A DNA stretch of 64,000 nucleotides from CAVPDE01 sp963707125 (GTDB taxonomy: Bacteria > Desulfobacterota > DSM-4660 > Desulfatiglandales > HGW-15), in the NCBI GenBank assembly GCA_963707125.1, contig CAVPOU010000004.1:186001-250000 (forward strand), in the 5' to 3' direction. Position 1 is the stretch's first letter. The number at the start of each line of letters is the position of its first letter. A program made the position numbers and the translations under genes. Below the pieces are notes generated by a model. The model ran no database searches. It had not been told where the DNA came from and saw only the letters and a program-made list of their open reading frames with translations. This document shows, piece after piece, positions 41,131 through 50,556 of the stretch.

Positions 41131-43902
41131 TCAGTCCTTCTGAATCTTCACAGCGCAGACCTTGTATTCCGGAATCTTGGCGGTCGGATCAAGAGCCGCG
41201 TGGGTCAACTCATTGGCTGCTGCCTGTGCCCAGTGGAAGGGAATGAAAACGGTCCCATCCACGGCTTTACCCGATATCTTGGCTTTGGCCTGAATCTCTC
41301 CTCTCCTGGAGGAGACCCTGATCTCCTGGCCATCTTGGAGTTCATACTGGTCGGCGTCTCCGGGTGAAATCTCCACAAAACACTCGGGCGCCAACTGATT
41401 CAAGCCATCGCTTTTCATGCTCATCGTTCCCGTGTGGTACTGGTAGAGGACCCGCCCTGTGGTCAGATAAAGCGGATACTCTTTGTCAGGGACTTCTGCA
41501 GGTGGAATCCACTCAATGGCGTGGAACACCCCAAGACCGCACGTGAACTCATCCATGTGGAGACACGGGGTGCCGGGATGATCGGTCCCGGTGCAGGGCC
41601 AGTGGATCCCATCCCTCTCGAGGCGGGCAAAGTTGATTCCGCAGTAGGAAGGAGTCACCCGACCGATCTCGTCCATGATCTCCTTGGGAGAGGGGTATGT
41701 CATGGCAGAACCCATGCGGGTCGAAAGATCGCAGAGGATCTTCCAATCTTCTCTCGCCTCTCCGGGAGAAGGCACCGCCCTGCGCACTCTTTGAACCTTT
41801 CGCTCCGTGTTCGTGAAGGTGCCGTCTTTTTCTGCAAAGGACGCAGAGGGCAACACCACGTCCGCAAGCTGTGCCGTTTCCGTCATGAAGATGTCCTGCA
41901 CCACCATGAAATCGAGCTTCTCCACGCTTTTCCTGGCATGCTTCAGGTCAGGGTCCGACACCATAGGGTTCTCTCCGATGATCACCATGGCTTTCAGCTG
42001 ACCCTCATAGGCTGACTTCATCATCTCGGTGACCACGAGCCCGCTCTTGTCGGGCAGTTTCTCCACGCCCCAGGCTTTGGCCATGGTCTCCCGTATGGCG
42101 AGGTCCGTCACCCTCCGATACCCGGTGTAAACATTGGGCAGCGCGCCCATGTCACAGGCGCCCTGCACGTTGTTCTGGCCCCGGAGGGGGTTGACCCCTC
42201 CCCCTTCGATCCCCACATTGCCGCAAAGCATGGCCAGATTGGCGAGAGACTTGACGTTGTCTGTTCCGGTGATGTGCTGGGTGATGCCCATGGCATAAAG
42301 GATGGAGGCTGCTTTTGCGGAAGCATAGAGACGGGCGGCGGCGATCAACCGGTCTTTCGGGATGCCCGTAATTCCTTCCACGACCTCGGGAGTGTATGTC
42401 TCGACCATTTTCTTGAGATCGTCGAGGCCGACGGTCCGGGAGGCCACATACGCTTCATCGTAGAGCTTCTCTTTGATGATGACATGCATCATGCCGTTGA
42501 TCCATGCCACATCCGTGCCGAGTTTTTGCCTCAACCACACCGCTGCGAAGTCCACGATGGGGATTCGCCGGGGATCCACCACGATGAGCTTTGCCCCTTT
42601 CTGGGTCACCGCTCTTTTGACGTAGGAGGAAAGAACCGGGTGGTTTTCCGTGGTGTTCGAACCGGTGATCAGGATCACGTTCGCTTTTTCAATGTCCCCG
42701 ATGGGGTTTGTCATCGCACCGCTTCCGAACGCTGCGGCCAGACCGGCCACGGTGGAAGAGTGTCAGAGCCGCGCGCAGTGGTCGATGTTGTTCGTTCCGA
42801 TGACGGCCCGTGTGAACTTCTGGATGAGGTAGTTCTCCTCATTGGTGATCCTCGCACTGCTCAGGACCCCGATCGCATCGGGCCCGTGCTGGGATTTGAT
42901 GCTCTTAAGTTTCTCCGCCACAAGGTTCAGGGCTTCGTCCCAGGACGCTTCCCTGAAGTTCCCGTTCTCGCGAATCAGGGGTTTTTTCAGCCTTGCCGGG
43001 TCATGGATGAAATCATACCCGAACCTGCCCTTCACACAGAGGCTCCCGTAGTTCGGACCCAGGTCTTCCACTCCGGTCACTTTGACGACCCGCTCGTTTC
43101 TCACATGCAGGTAGAGCTGGCACCCCACTCCGCAGTAGGAGCAGGTTGTGCGGACCGCATGGGTTTCGCCTTTGGCCCGGTTTCGGGATTCAAAGTCTTC
43201 TGTGGTCACCAGGGCGCCTACAGGGCAGGCCTGAACGCATTCCCCGCAAAAGACGCAATCCGAGTCTTTGAGCGCCCGATCGGCCTTGGCCACAATCTTG
43301 GACCCTGACCCGCGGTATCCGTAGCTGATGGCATTGTTGACCTGCACCTCATTGCAGGCCTGCACGCACCGTCCGCACAGAATACATCGAGAGAGATCCC
43401 GGACGATGAAGGGGTTCACGTTCTCAATACGATGCTTGGGTTCCGAAGGGGTGAAGCGGTTCCCCCGGATCTGATACTTAATAGCCAGCTCTTGCAGGCG
43501 GCAATCGCCGTGCGCCGGGCAGATATCCTCGTGTTCCTTGGCACTCATGGCTTTGAGCTGGAAATCGGTCCACGAATCCATGTCCAGATCTTGCACGAGG
43601 CAGTTGTGATGGCCGGAGGAGATCAGCATTTCGAGGTTCATCCGACGCGCTCGCATGACGCGGGGCGTCTCTGTCCTCACCACCATTTTTGGAGCCGCCG
43701 GCATGGCGCAGGAAGCGATCAGGGCCTTCGCTCCTTCGACTTCCACCAGACAGATCCGGCAGGCTCCTGTAGGAGCGGCGTTTTTCATGTAACAGAGGGT
43801 GGGGATCTCAACCCCGTTTCTCCGCGCCACTTGCAGAATCGTTTCACCAGGAAAAAACGTAAACTCATGCCCGTTGATCAACATCATGTTCCCAGATTCC
43901 AT
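41131..43902 (-). CDS. fdhF: Selenocysteine formate dehydrogenase, NAD-linked large subunit type
   Basis: One 923-residue selenoprotein whose frame is crossed by a TGA at 42763-42765, codon 380, in the motif HCARLUHSSTVAGL: Sec coordinates the Mo/W. N-terminal domains: [2Fe-2S] ferredoxin (C37, C48, C51, C65), NuoG-type Cys/His cluster (HHNC, CPAHGDC), two [4Fe-4S] sites (CILCGRCVQAC, CVFCGECVQACPVG), then the molybdopterin domain with CSYCGVGC (254-261). The catalytic pair Sec/His is present. A SECIS hairpin follows the TGA. The ferredoxin-like front end means it belongs to soluble NAD-linked or electron-bifurcating Fdh complexes with NuoE/NuoF. First gene of the 18-kb energy cluster. Confidence 0.95.
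42725..42762 (-). promoter_or_regulatory. SECIS element of fdhF
   Basis: After the in-frame TGA, 18 bases precede GGTCT in the hairpin GGCC-GGTCT-GGCC (minus strand, about 42736-42748). The loop GGTCT and the 18-base distance equal those of the Escherichia coli fdhF SECIS as I remember it. It would recruit SelB and tRNA-Sec. Confidence 0.85.
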
Positions 43903-43936
43903 ACTCTATCCTTTGATCGAAGAGTCCATAAGCGGA

Positions 43937-43972
43937 TCGTCTCCCTGGAGTCAGAGGACTCCGAGGGAGACG
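43937..43972 (-). promoter_or_regulatory. Strong hairpin in the fdhF leader
   Basis: GTCTCCCTGGAGTC pairs with GACTCCGAGGGAGAC with one bulged base, ending about 36 bases before the fdhF ATG. It could be a stability element or a regulatory hairpin; the T-run needed for a terminator is absent in the fdhF direction. Confidence 0.55.
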
Positions 43973-44026
43973 TCGAAAAAATCCAGTTTTATCGGCGCCG
44001 TAGACAATAACTTTTCTCGGTACCGG

Positions 44027-44055
44027 TTTATAGCACAGAAGATTTTTTTTCAAGA
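44027..44055 (-). promoter_or_regulatory. Candidate sigma-70 promoter for the fdhF cluster
   Basis: On the minus strand TCTTGA, 17 bases, TATAAA. Reasonable -10, weak -35. It lies about 130 bases upstream of fdhF. Confidence 0.4.
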
Positions 44056-44103
44056 AAAATCCTTTTCCTGAGAGATGAAATTCATTGAGGATTCAAAAAG
44101 ATA

Positions 44104-44132
44104 TTGACAAAATGGAAATTCAAAACTATGAA
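44104..44132 (+). promoter_or_regulatory. Candidate sigma-70 promoter for korDABC
   Basis: TTGACA (44104-44109), 17-base spacer, TATGAA (44127-44132), giving a leader of about 185 bases. Between the promoter and korD, CACGAAAACACGAAGGTACG-type words repeat (44240-44275). Confidence 0.45.
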
Positions 44133-44324
44133 AGCTTTTTCGTTTTCGTGCTATAGTCTTTTTGATGAAAGAGTCTTTTCCCGGCTTTCCCATGAGGGAC
44201 GTTGGAATGTTGAGATGATTACGCGTAAAGCAACCCCTTATCACGAAAACACGAAGGTACGAAAACACGAAAGAAGAGGGGTGGTGAATGTTTTGATTTT
44301 GTTCGGCATCGACAGGATTTGATT

Positions 44325-44567
44325 ATGGCTGAAAAGAAGGCAAAGGGAAAAATCGTGATTGACAGAGAACGGTGCAAGGGCTGCCAGCTCTGCATCGAAG
44401 TCTGTCCAAATCTGAACATCGAGGTGGACAAGGCCCTGAACAAGAAGGGGTACACTCCTGCTCGATTCAAAGAAAATACCAAAGAGGGCGAGAAGGGCTG
44501 CACCGGATGCGCCCAGTGCGCCACGGTCTGCCCTGAAGTGGCTATCGAGGTGTATCGTGCCAAGTGA
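44325..44567 (+). CDS. korD: 2-oxoacid:ferredoxin oxidoreductase, ferredoxin-like delta subunit
   Basis: 80 residues from the ATG at 44325. Two [4Fe-4S] motifs, CKGCQLCIEVCP and CTGCAQCATVCPE, as in KorD/VorD. It passes electrons from the catalytic subunits to ferredoxin. The next gene begins 11 bases before its stop. Confidence 0.92.
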   Translation: MAEKKAKGKIVIDRERCKGCQLCIEVCPNLNIEVDKALNKKGYTPARFKENTKEGEKGCTGCAQCATVCPEVAIEVYRAK

Positions 44568-45644
44568 AAAAATGCTGATGCGCGGGTCCCACGTGGTCGG
44601 CGAGGCAGCGGTGCGCGCAGGCTGCCGCTTTTACGCCGGCTACCCCATTACTCCCCAGAATGAACTCCCTGAGTATCTGTCGGCCCGGATCGTCGAAGTG
44701 GGCGGCACGTTCATTCAAGGGGAAAGCGAGATTGCTTCGATCAACATGGTGCTCGGAGCTGCGGCCGCAGGAGCAAGGGCCATGACCTCCTCCTCATCGC
44801 CGGGCCTTGCCCTGAAGCAGGAAGGAATCTCTTATCTTTGCGGCACGGAATTGCCGGCCGTGATCGTCAACATGATGCGCGGAGGTCCGGGGCTCGGAAA
44901 CATTGCACCTTCGGGCGCAGATTACTTCCAGGCTACAAGGGGCGGCGGCAACGGGGATTACCGCACCCCGGTGCTCGCTCCGGCAGGATGCCAGGAATTG
45001 TGCGATCTCACCTTCGTGGCCTTTGATATTGCGGACCGGTACCGAACCCCGGTCGTGATCCTCGGAGACGGCCTGATGGGTCAGGTCATGGAACCTGTGA
45101 TCTTCCCTGATTTCGTTGATCTGGACTCTCTTCCCAGGAAAGACTGGGCCCTTACAGGATGCAAAGGGAGAGAAGCCAGGGCCCTTTTCTCCATGATGTT
45201 GAACGTGAACGTGCTCCATCGTCACAACCTGGACCTGCAGAAGAAATACGACGAGATCACCGAGAAAGAAACGCGATGGCAGACCCTCTATACCGATGAT
45301 GCGGAGATGGTTGTGGTGGCCTACGGGACGGCTGCGCAGATTGTGGAGAGTGCCATTGAAGAGATCAGGGCCGAGGGCATCGCCGCCGGGCTTTTCCGCC
45401 CCATCACGGTCTGGCCCTATCCCGCGGAAGCGCTTCGCAGCCTTTCCAAACGGATCAAGAAAATCGCTGTCTTTGAATTTTCCATGGGTCAGATGCTGGA
45501 GGATGTGATTCTCTCCGTGGGAGAGAGGGCGGAGATCACTTTCTACGGCATCCCCGGTGGCATAATCCCTACCCCGGCAGAGATCGCAGAGTTCCTGCGA
45601 TCTACGTTGAAGGGCGATGGCAAGATCGGTCGGAGGATTTTGGT

Positions 45645-45648
<4 letters not shown>
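44557..45648 (+). CDS. korA: 2-oxoacid:ferredoxin oxidoreductase alpha subunit
   Basis: 363 residues; GTG start with GAGG upstream. Pyrimidine-binding family motif GYPITPQNELPEYL, and EISAINMVLGAAAAGARAMTSSSSPGLALKQEG type stretch (QGESEIASINMVLG). Together with KorB binds thiamine diphosphate. The exact substrate (2-oxoglutarate or branched 2-oxoacids) cannot be fixed by eye; the order D-A-B-C is typical for Kor. Confidence 0.93.
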
Positions 45649-46414
<766 letters not shown>

Positions 46415-46418
<4 letters not shown>

Positions 46419-46957
46419 TTACTCGAACCACTTTTGCAGGCTTTGGCGGCCAGGGCGTTTTGTTAATGGGCTACATCCTGAGCCATGGAGCCATGCTCAA
46501 AGGACTGAATGTCACCTACTTCCCTTCTTACGGCGCTGAGATGCGAGGAGGCACGGCCAACTGCACAGTAACCCTCTCTGACAAGAAGATTGCCTCGCCG
46601 GTCGCATCGAATCCGGATATGCTCGTGGCCATGAATTACCCTTCCCTTGAGAAATTTGAATCCATGGTCATCAAGAACGGCCTGATTTTCATCAACGCTT
46701 CCCTTATTGAAGAGACCCCTTCACGCTCGGACGTGGAAGTCCTCAGGGTCCCTACTCTGGAGCTTGCCCGTGAGGTCGGTTCTGACCGAGCCATCAACAT
46801 GGTGATGGTGGGCGCCTTGGCTGGCAAGACCGGCATGCTCTCTCTTGAAGAGACGGTTCACGGCATGCAGGCTGCGCTCAAGGGCAAGGAAAAGATGTTT
46901 GCGCTGAACGAGAAGGGAATTGCGCGCGGCTTCGACTTTATCAAGAAGGGGAAATAG
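46415..46957 (+). CDS. korC: 2-oxoacid:ferredoxin oxidoreductase gamma subunit
   Basis: 180 residues of the POR gamma family: TTFAGFGGQGVLLMGYILSHGAM and the YFPSYGAEMRGGTANCTVTLSD core that takes part in CoA binding. Last gene of the kor operon. Confidence 0.94.
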
Positions 46958-47141
46958 GAAGCGACTTAGACCTTGGAGTAATGGAGCATTGGAGTACTGG
47001 AGTAATGGTTTAAACCCAACACTCCATTCTTTAGATTCTGTCTTCCGTTGTTGTCCTGTCTTACCGATAACTGATAACTGATCACTGACTTCTTTGGCTT
47101 TCTCCTTCTTGTCTTCTGTCTTCTGACTCCTGTCTTCTGCT
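46958..47141. repeat. Word-repeat tract between convergent korC and the purF-like gene
   Basis: GGAGTAATGGAGCATTGGAG (about 46975-47008), CCGATAACTGATAACTGATC (47065-47084) and CTTCTTGTCTTCTGTCTTCT (47105-47135): three different degenerate tandem words back to back. No clear terminator hairpin. Confidence 0.6.
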
Positions 47142-48614
47142 TTACCGGTACTTCCTGAATCTCTCTGCTTCCTTCTTGAGCCAGTCCGGCCAGTACTCCT
47201 CCGAAATAGGATAGCTCGCATCCAGAGCCTGGAAAGATCCATCGCCCGCGACCCTGGCAATCCTCTCCTGAAGGTTGTACATCACCTCATCAACTCCAAT
47301 GAGCTTTGCCACTGCGCTGTTGATTTCCTCCAGAGACTTGTCGTAAGGGTTGCTGCCCTTGAAGGCCCTTTGGACCGCGAGTTCATTGAGACACTCCTTG
47401 CCCCTGTGCCACTCCTTGAAAGAGGGAAAGAACATGGGGCCGTAAGACACCCAGAACTCGACATAGCTGGCGCCTGCATTGTACACGACCCACACGGAAC
47501 CGCCTTCACTCACGCTTCCACGAACGATGCTGTCATCGCCCATGGCAACGTTCTTTCCCTTCAAAAGAGAATCAATGCCTCCAAACTTGAGCCCCACTTC
47601 CTGGGATCTTGTTCTTCGGACACCTTCCTGGAAGGTCCTCACAGCCTGGGGAAGCTTGATCAGGGCCGGGAACAGAAGTTTGCCAAGGCCTTCTGCAATC
47701 CCCACCGTGACGCCCCAGCCTGACTCCGGGTTGGGAATAACAATGTCCGCCCTGGAGGTTTTGTAGTAGTCCACGAGTTCATGGCCCAGTTCTCTTCGGA
47801 TCTGGAAAATCTCCTTGCCTCTGAAAAGAGAGCCCACATTGCCGAAATAGACGCCCTGGAAGACATCGGGCATCAGTTTCTCTTCCCGCAGACGCTTTGT
47901 CTCGCATCCACTGGAAGAGCAAATCGTCATCTCCGCGCCTTCGTATTCCCTTTCCGTGCGCCCATTGAGTCTTCGATGAGAGCAGGACTCGGAACTCACC
48001 ACAAAGGCTCCGTCAATCTTCGCAAAGCAGAAAGGCTCAAAGGCCCTGTCATCATTCAGGGCGACCATGGAAATCTCTTTGCCATCGTGGATCAGGGCGA
48101 CCAGGGCGAAGGTGGCTCTTCCGTGGAGCTCGTCCACGAGCTTTCTTCCCGCCTCAAAAGAAATGCCCGATTCGCTGATGAATTTATGGAGCAAGGCCCC
48201 GACCACTTCAGTCTTGTTGTCTGTCTCGAAACTGTACTCCTCCTCAAGTTGTGTCTTAAGGTCATCCTCTTTGACCAGATAGCCGTCCATCGTCAGAGCA
48301 AGGGTATACGTTGAGCGCTTCCTGGGACGGATCTCAATCGGCTCGGCATTGATTTTCTCCGCCACCTTCCTCTTCGTATACCCGATATTGCCGATGGCCG
48401 CTGTGGGCTCAAGGTCTTGAAACACTCTAATCAGATTTTCATCCACCACATCGGCGATCCTTCCAAGGCCTTTGTGAATGTAAATGCCCTTCCGGGTTCC
48501 AATGGCGAGCCCCGTGCATGCCTTGCCCCTGTGCTGGCAAGCGGCGGTTGCCAAAAAAGTCTTGTTCACCAGCTCCGGATCCTTCATCCCGTACACGCCT
48601 GCTATGCCGTCCAT
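47142..48614 (-). CDS. PurF-like amidophosphoribosyltransferase homologue lacking the glutaminase Cys
   Basis: 490 residues with both PurF domains: N-terminal Ntn-hydrolase glutaminase fold (GIAGVYGMKDPE, QHRGKACTG, SHRRLNGR) and C-terminal phosphoribosyltransferase fold with the PRPP loop VAMGDDSIVRGSVS. In PurF the mature N-terminal residue is the catalytic Cys (MCGI). Here it reads MDGI, Asp in place of Cys, so glutamine hydrolysis by the normal mechanism is impossible. The start is supported by GGAGAGG. Either it uses free ammonia, or it is a regulatory or differently acting paralogue. Residues 200-240 contain extra Cys (ICSSSGCETKR). Confidence 0.85.
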   Translation of the reverse strand: MDGIAGVYGMKDPELVNKTFLATAACQHRGKACTGLAIGTRKGIYIHKGLGRIADVVDENLIRVFQDLEPTAAIGNIGYTKRKVAEKINAEPIEIRPRKRSTYTLALTMDGYLVKEDDLKTQLEEEYSFETDNKTEVVGALLHKFISESGISFEAGRKLVDELHGRATFALVALIHDGKEISMVALNDDRAFEPFCFAKIDGAFVVSSESCSHRRLNGRTEREYEGAEMTICSSSGCETKRLREEKLMPDVFQGVYFGNVGSLFRGKEIFQIRRELGHELVDYYKTSRADIVIPNPESGWGVTVGIAEGLGKLLFPALIKLPQAVRTFQEGVRRTRSQEVGLKFGGIDSLLKGKNVAMGDDSIVRGSVSEGGSVWVVYNAGASYVEFWVSYGPMFFPSFKEWHRGKECLNELAVQRAFKGSNPYDKSLEEINSAVAKLIGVDEVMYNLQERIARVAGDGSFQALDASYPISEEYWPDWLKKEAERFRKYR

Positions 48615-49014
48615 GTGCCTCTCCTACGAAGACAGAATTTCGAGATCAATGTTAATCCTAGGAACGCTCTCATATTCGATCTGAGGGAGTCGTGTCAAGA
48701 GTTCTCTCCTGTATCAGCTACGATGGGGAAAGCCAATTTCTGCTATGCCGGCTGGCGTTCTGCTCATTTCGTCCTAGGTGGTTTCTTCATGCCCTACATG
48801 TTCCTCATTAAGAATTTGGAAATGCGGGTTTTGTTGCAGCGCCCACAATAACCGTTTAGGCTACTCTCGTTTCTGCGGAGAGCCATCATGATTCCAAAGA
48901 CTTCCGTTTTGTGATATTCCTGATTCACGCCACGATAGGGGAACGAATCGGCGCAAGGTTGCACCCAGACAGAGCGACGGTTTGAATAAGGCTTGAAATG
49001 GAGAAAAGTCGCAG
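48615..49014. other. Divergent intergenic region, no gene seen
   Basis: 400 bases between the PurF-like gene and the sigma-54 activator. A small hairpin CTCGTTTCTGCGGAG is near 48865. No convincing promoter elements; TGG and TTGCA near 48817-48838 are not spaced as a sigma-54 site. Confidence 0.4.
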
Positions 49015-50373
49015 ATGAATGGCGATGTCCAAAAGACGAGTTCGATGAATATCCTGGTTGTGGATGATGACGGCAATATCCGTAAGACACTCTCGTACTG
49101 CCTCGCCGCTGAGGGGTATACGGTCATAGCGGTGAGCAATCCCGACGACGCCATCGAAGAGGCCAAGCGACGCTCCTTTGATATTGCCTTCGTGGACCTC
49201 AAGCTGGGCGAAGCAAACGGCATGGATTTGATTCCTCTCTTTGTGTCAGACTCTTCGTGGACTAAGATCGTAGTCATCACGGCTCACGCTTCTATTGAGA
49301 CCGCTGTAGAGGCCATGCGTCGGGGCGCCACGGATTATATTACAAAACCCTTTACTCCAGACCAGGTAAGGATGCTGACCAAGAGGATCGGCCGCCTTCG
49401 GGAATTGGAAATCCAGGTTGCCGCGCTCAAGGAGGACATGCTGCGACTGGGGCCGGAGACGCAACTCCAGAGCCGAAACAGCGGCATGCAACGGGTTATC
49501 GAGATGGCGAAGAAGGCGGCCCCTTCAGAAGCGACTGTCCTGCTTCGGGGAGAAAGCGGCACCGGAAAATCGGTCTTCGCCCGGGCCATTCACAGTTGGA
49601 GCTTAAGGACCGCCAAGCCCATGAGCGTGGTCGCGTGCCCGGCAGTCCCTGCCGAACTTCTTGAGAGCGAACTCTTCGGCCATGCCAAGGGCGCATTCAC
49701 CGGGGCAGTCCGGGACAATCCAGGCCGCATTTCGGCTTGCGAGGGCGGAACGCTCTTCCTTGACGAAATCGGGGACATGGCCCCCTCTGTTCAGGCCAAG
49801 CTGCTTCACTTTATCCAGGAGAAAGAATATGAGCGCCTCGGGGAGGCCAAGCCGCGCCAGGCGGATGTGCGCGTGATCGCGGCGACCAACGCCGATATCG
49901 AAAAGCGTGTAGCCGAAGGCCGCTTCAGGGAAGATCTCTTCTACCGGCTCAACGTGATCAGCGTCACCTTGCCGCCCCTTCGGGAGCGGCCGGAAGATAT
50001 CCTACCGCTGGCTACGGACTTTCTTCGGTATTTCTGCCGTACAAACCACAAATCCATCCTCGGTTTCAACGAAGAGACAAGCGAAAGGCTTGGGAGGTAT
50101 GTGTGGCCGGGCAATGTCCGTGAGCTCCGGAACACGGTCGAACGGGCTGTGATCCTCGGAAGCGGCCAACAGATCAGCGAAAAAGACCTGCCTGAAAACA
50201 TTGCTCCAACGGCCAGTACCCCCGCTATCGGGGACATGGTGCCGTTGTCAACCATCGAAGAGCTGCACATCCGAAGAGTCTTGGCCAATACCTCATCGCT
50301 TCAGGAAGCCGCCGATGTACTGGGCATAGACCAGGCAACGCTGTGGCGCCGAAGAAAAACATACGGTATTTGA
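49015..50373 (+). CDS. Sigma-54-dependent response regulator (NtrC/AtoC type)
   Basis: 452 residues: receiver domain (1-120) with D61 as phospho-site, AAA+ domain with Walker A GESGTGKS, the sigma-54 contact loop GAFTGA and Walker B GGTLFLDEIGDM, and a Fis-type helix-turn-helix at the end (LQEAADVLGIDQATLWRRRKTYGI). GGAG lies before the ATG. It is followed by a perfect sigma-54 promoter with an upstream palindrome, so it most likely drives the kinase/potassium-uptake operon next to it. Confidence 0.95.
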   Translation: MNGDVQKTSSMNILVVDDDGNIRKTLSYCLAAEGYTVIAVSNPDDAIEEAKRRSFDIAFVDLKLGEANGMDLIPLFVSDSSWTKIVVITAHASIETAVEAMRRGATDYITKPFTPDQVRMLTKRIGRLRELEIQVAALKEDMLRLGPETQLQSRNSGMQRVIEMAKKAAPSEATVLLRGESGTGKSVFARAIHSWSLRTAKPMSVVACPAVPAELLESELFGHAKGAFTGAVRDNPGRISACEGGTLFLDEIGDMAPSVQAKLLHFIQEKEYERLGEAKPRQADVRVIAATNADIEKRVAEGRFREDLFYRLNVISVTLPPLRERPEDILPLATDFLRYFCRTNHKSILGFNEETSERLGRYVWPGNVRELRNTVERAVILGSGQQISEKDLPENIAPTASTPAIGDMVPLSTIEELHIRRVLANTSSLQEAADVLGIDQATLWRRRKTYGI

Positions 50374-50395
50374 CCCACCTTCTCCTCATCACCAG

Positions 50396-50412
50396 CCTTG
50401 CATGTTGCAAGG
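50396..50412. promoter_or_regulatory. Palindrome, likely activator binding site
   Basis: CCTTGCATGTTGCAAGG, perfect arms of seven bases around TGT, 85 bases upstream of the -24 box: the usual distance for a sigma-54 enhancer site. Confidence 0.65.
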
Positions 50413-50496
50413 CCAATTGTGCCTCAACTTTTCAAATTACAAGGATGCTCCCTCCCCTTCGGTGTATAATCTTCTGATTTTGTTCATGTTCAACTA

Positions 50497-50513
50497 TGGC
50501 ACAACGATTGCTT
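50497..50513 (+). promoter_or_regulatory. Sigma-54 promoter (-24/-12)
   Basis: TGGCAC (50497-50502), five bases, TTGCTT (50508-50513): a full consensus match. The kinase gene starts 44 bases downstream. Confidence 0.88.
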
Positions 50514-50556
50514 TATTAGAGGGTGCCTGCTTCGAGCGCATGCAGGAGGATGTTTT

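Noticed and set aside
42751..42765. Stop codon splitting fdhF into two genes or a pseudogene
   Set aside because: The TGA is in the Sec position of the formate dehydrogenase active site and has a SECIS hairpin; both halves are otherwise intact.
48810..48840. Possible sigma-54 promoter upstream of the NtrC-type activator
   Set aside because: TGG and TTGCA occur but the spacing is wrong by several bases.
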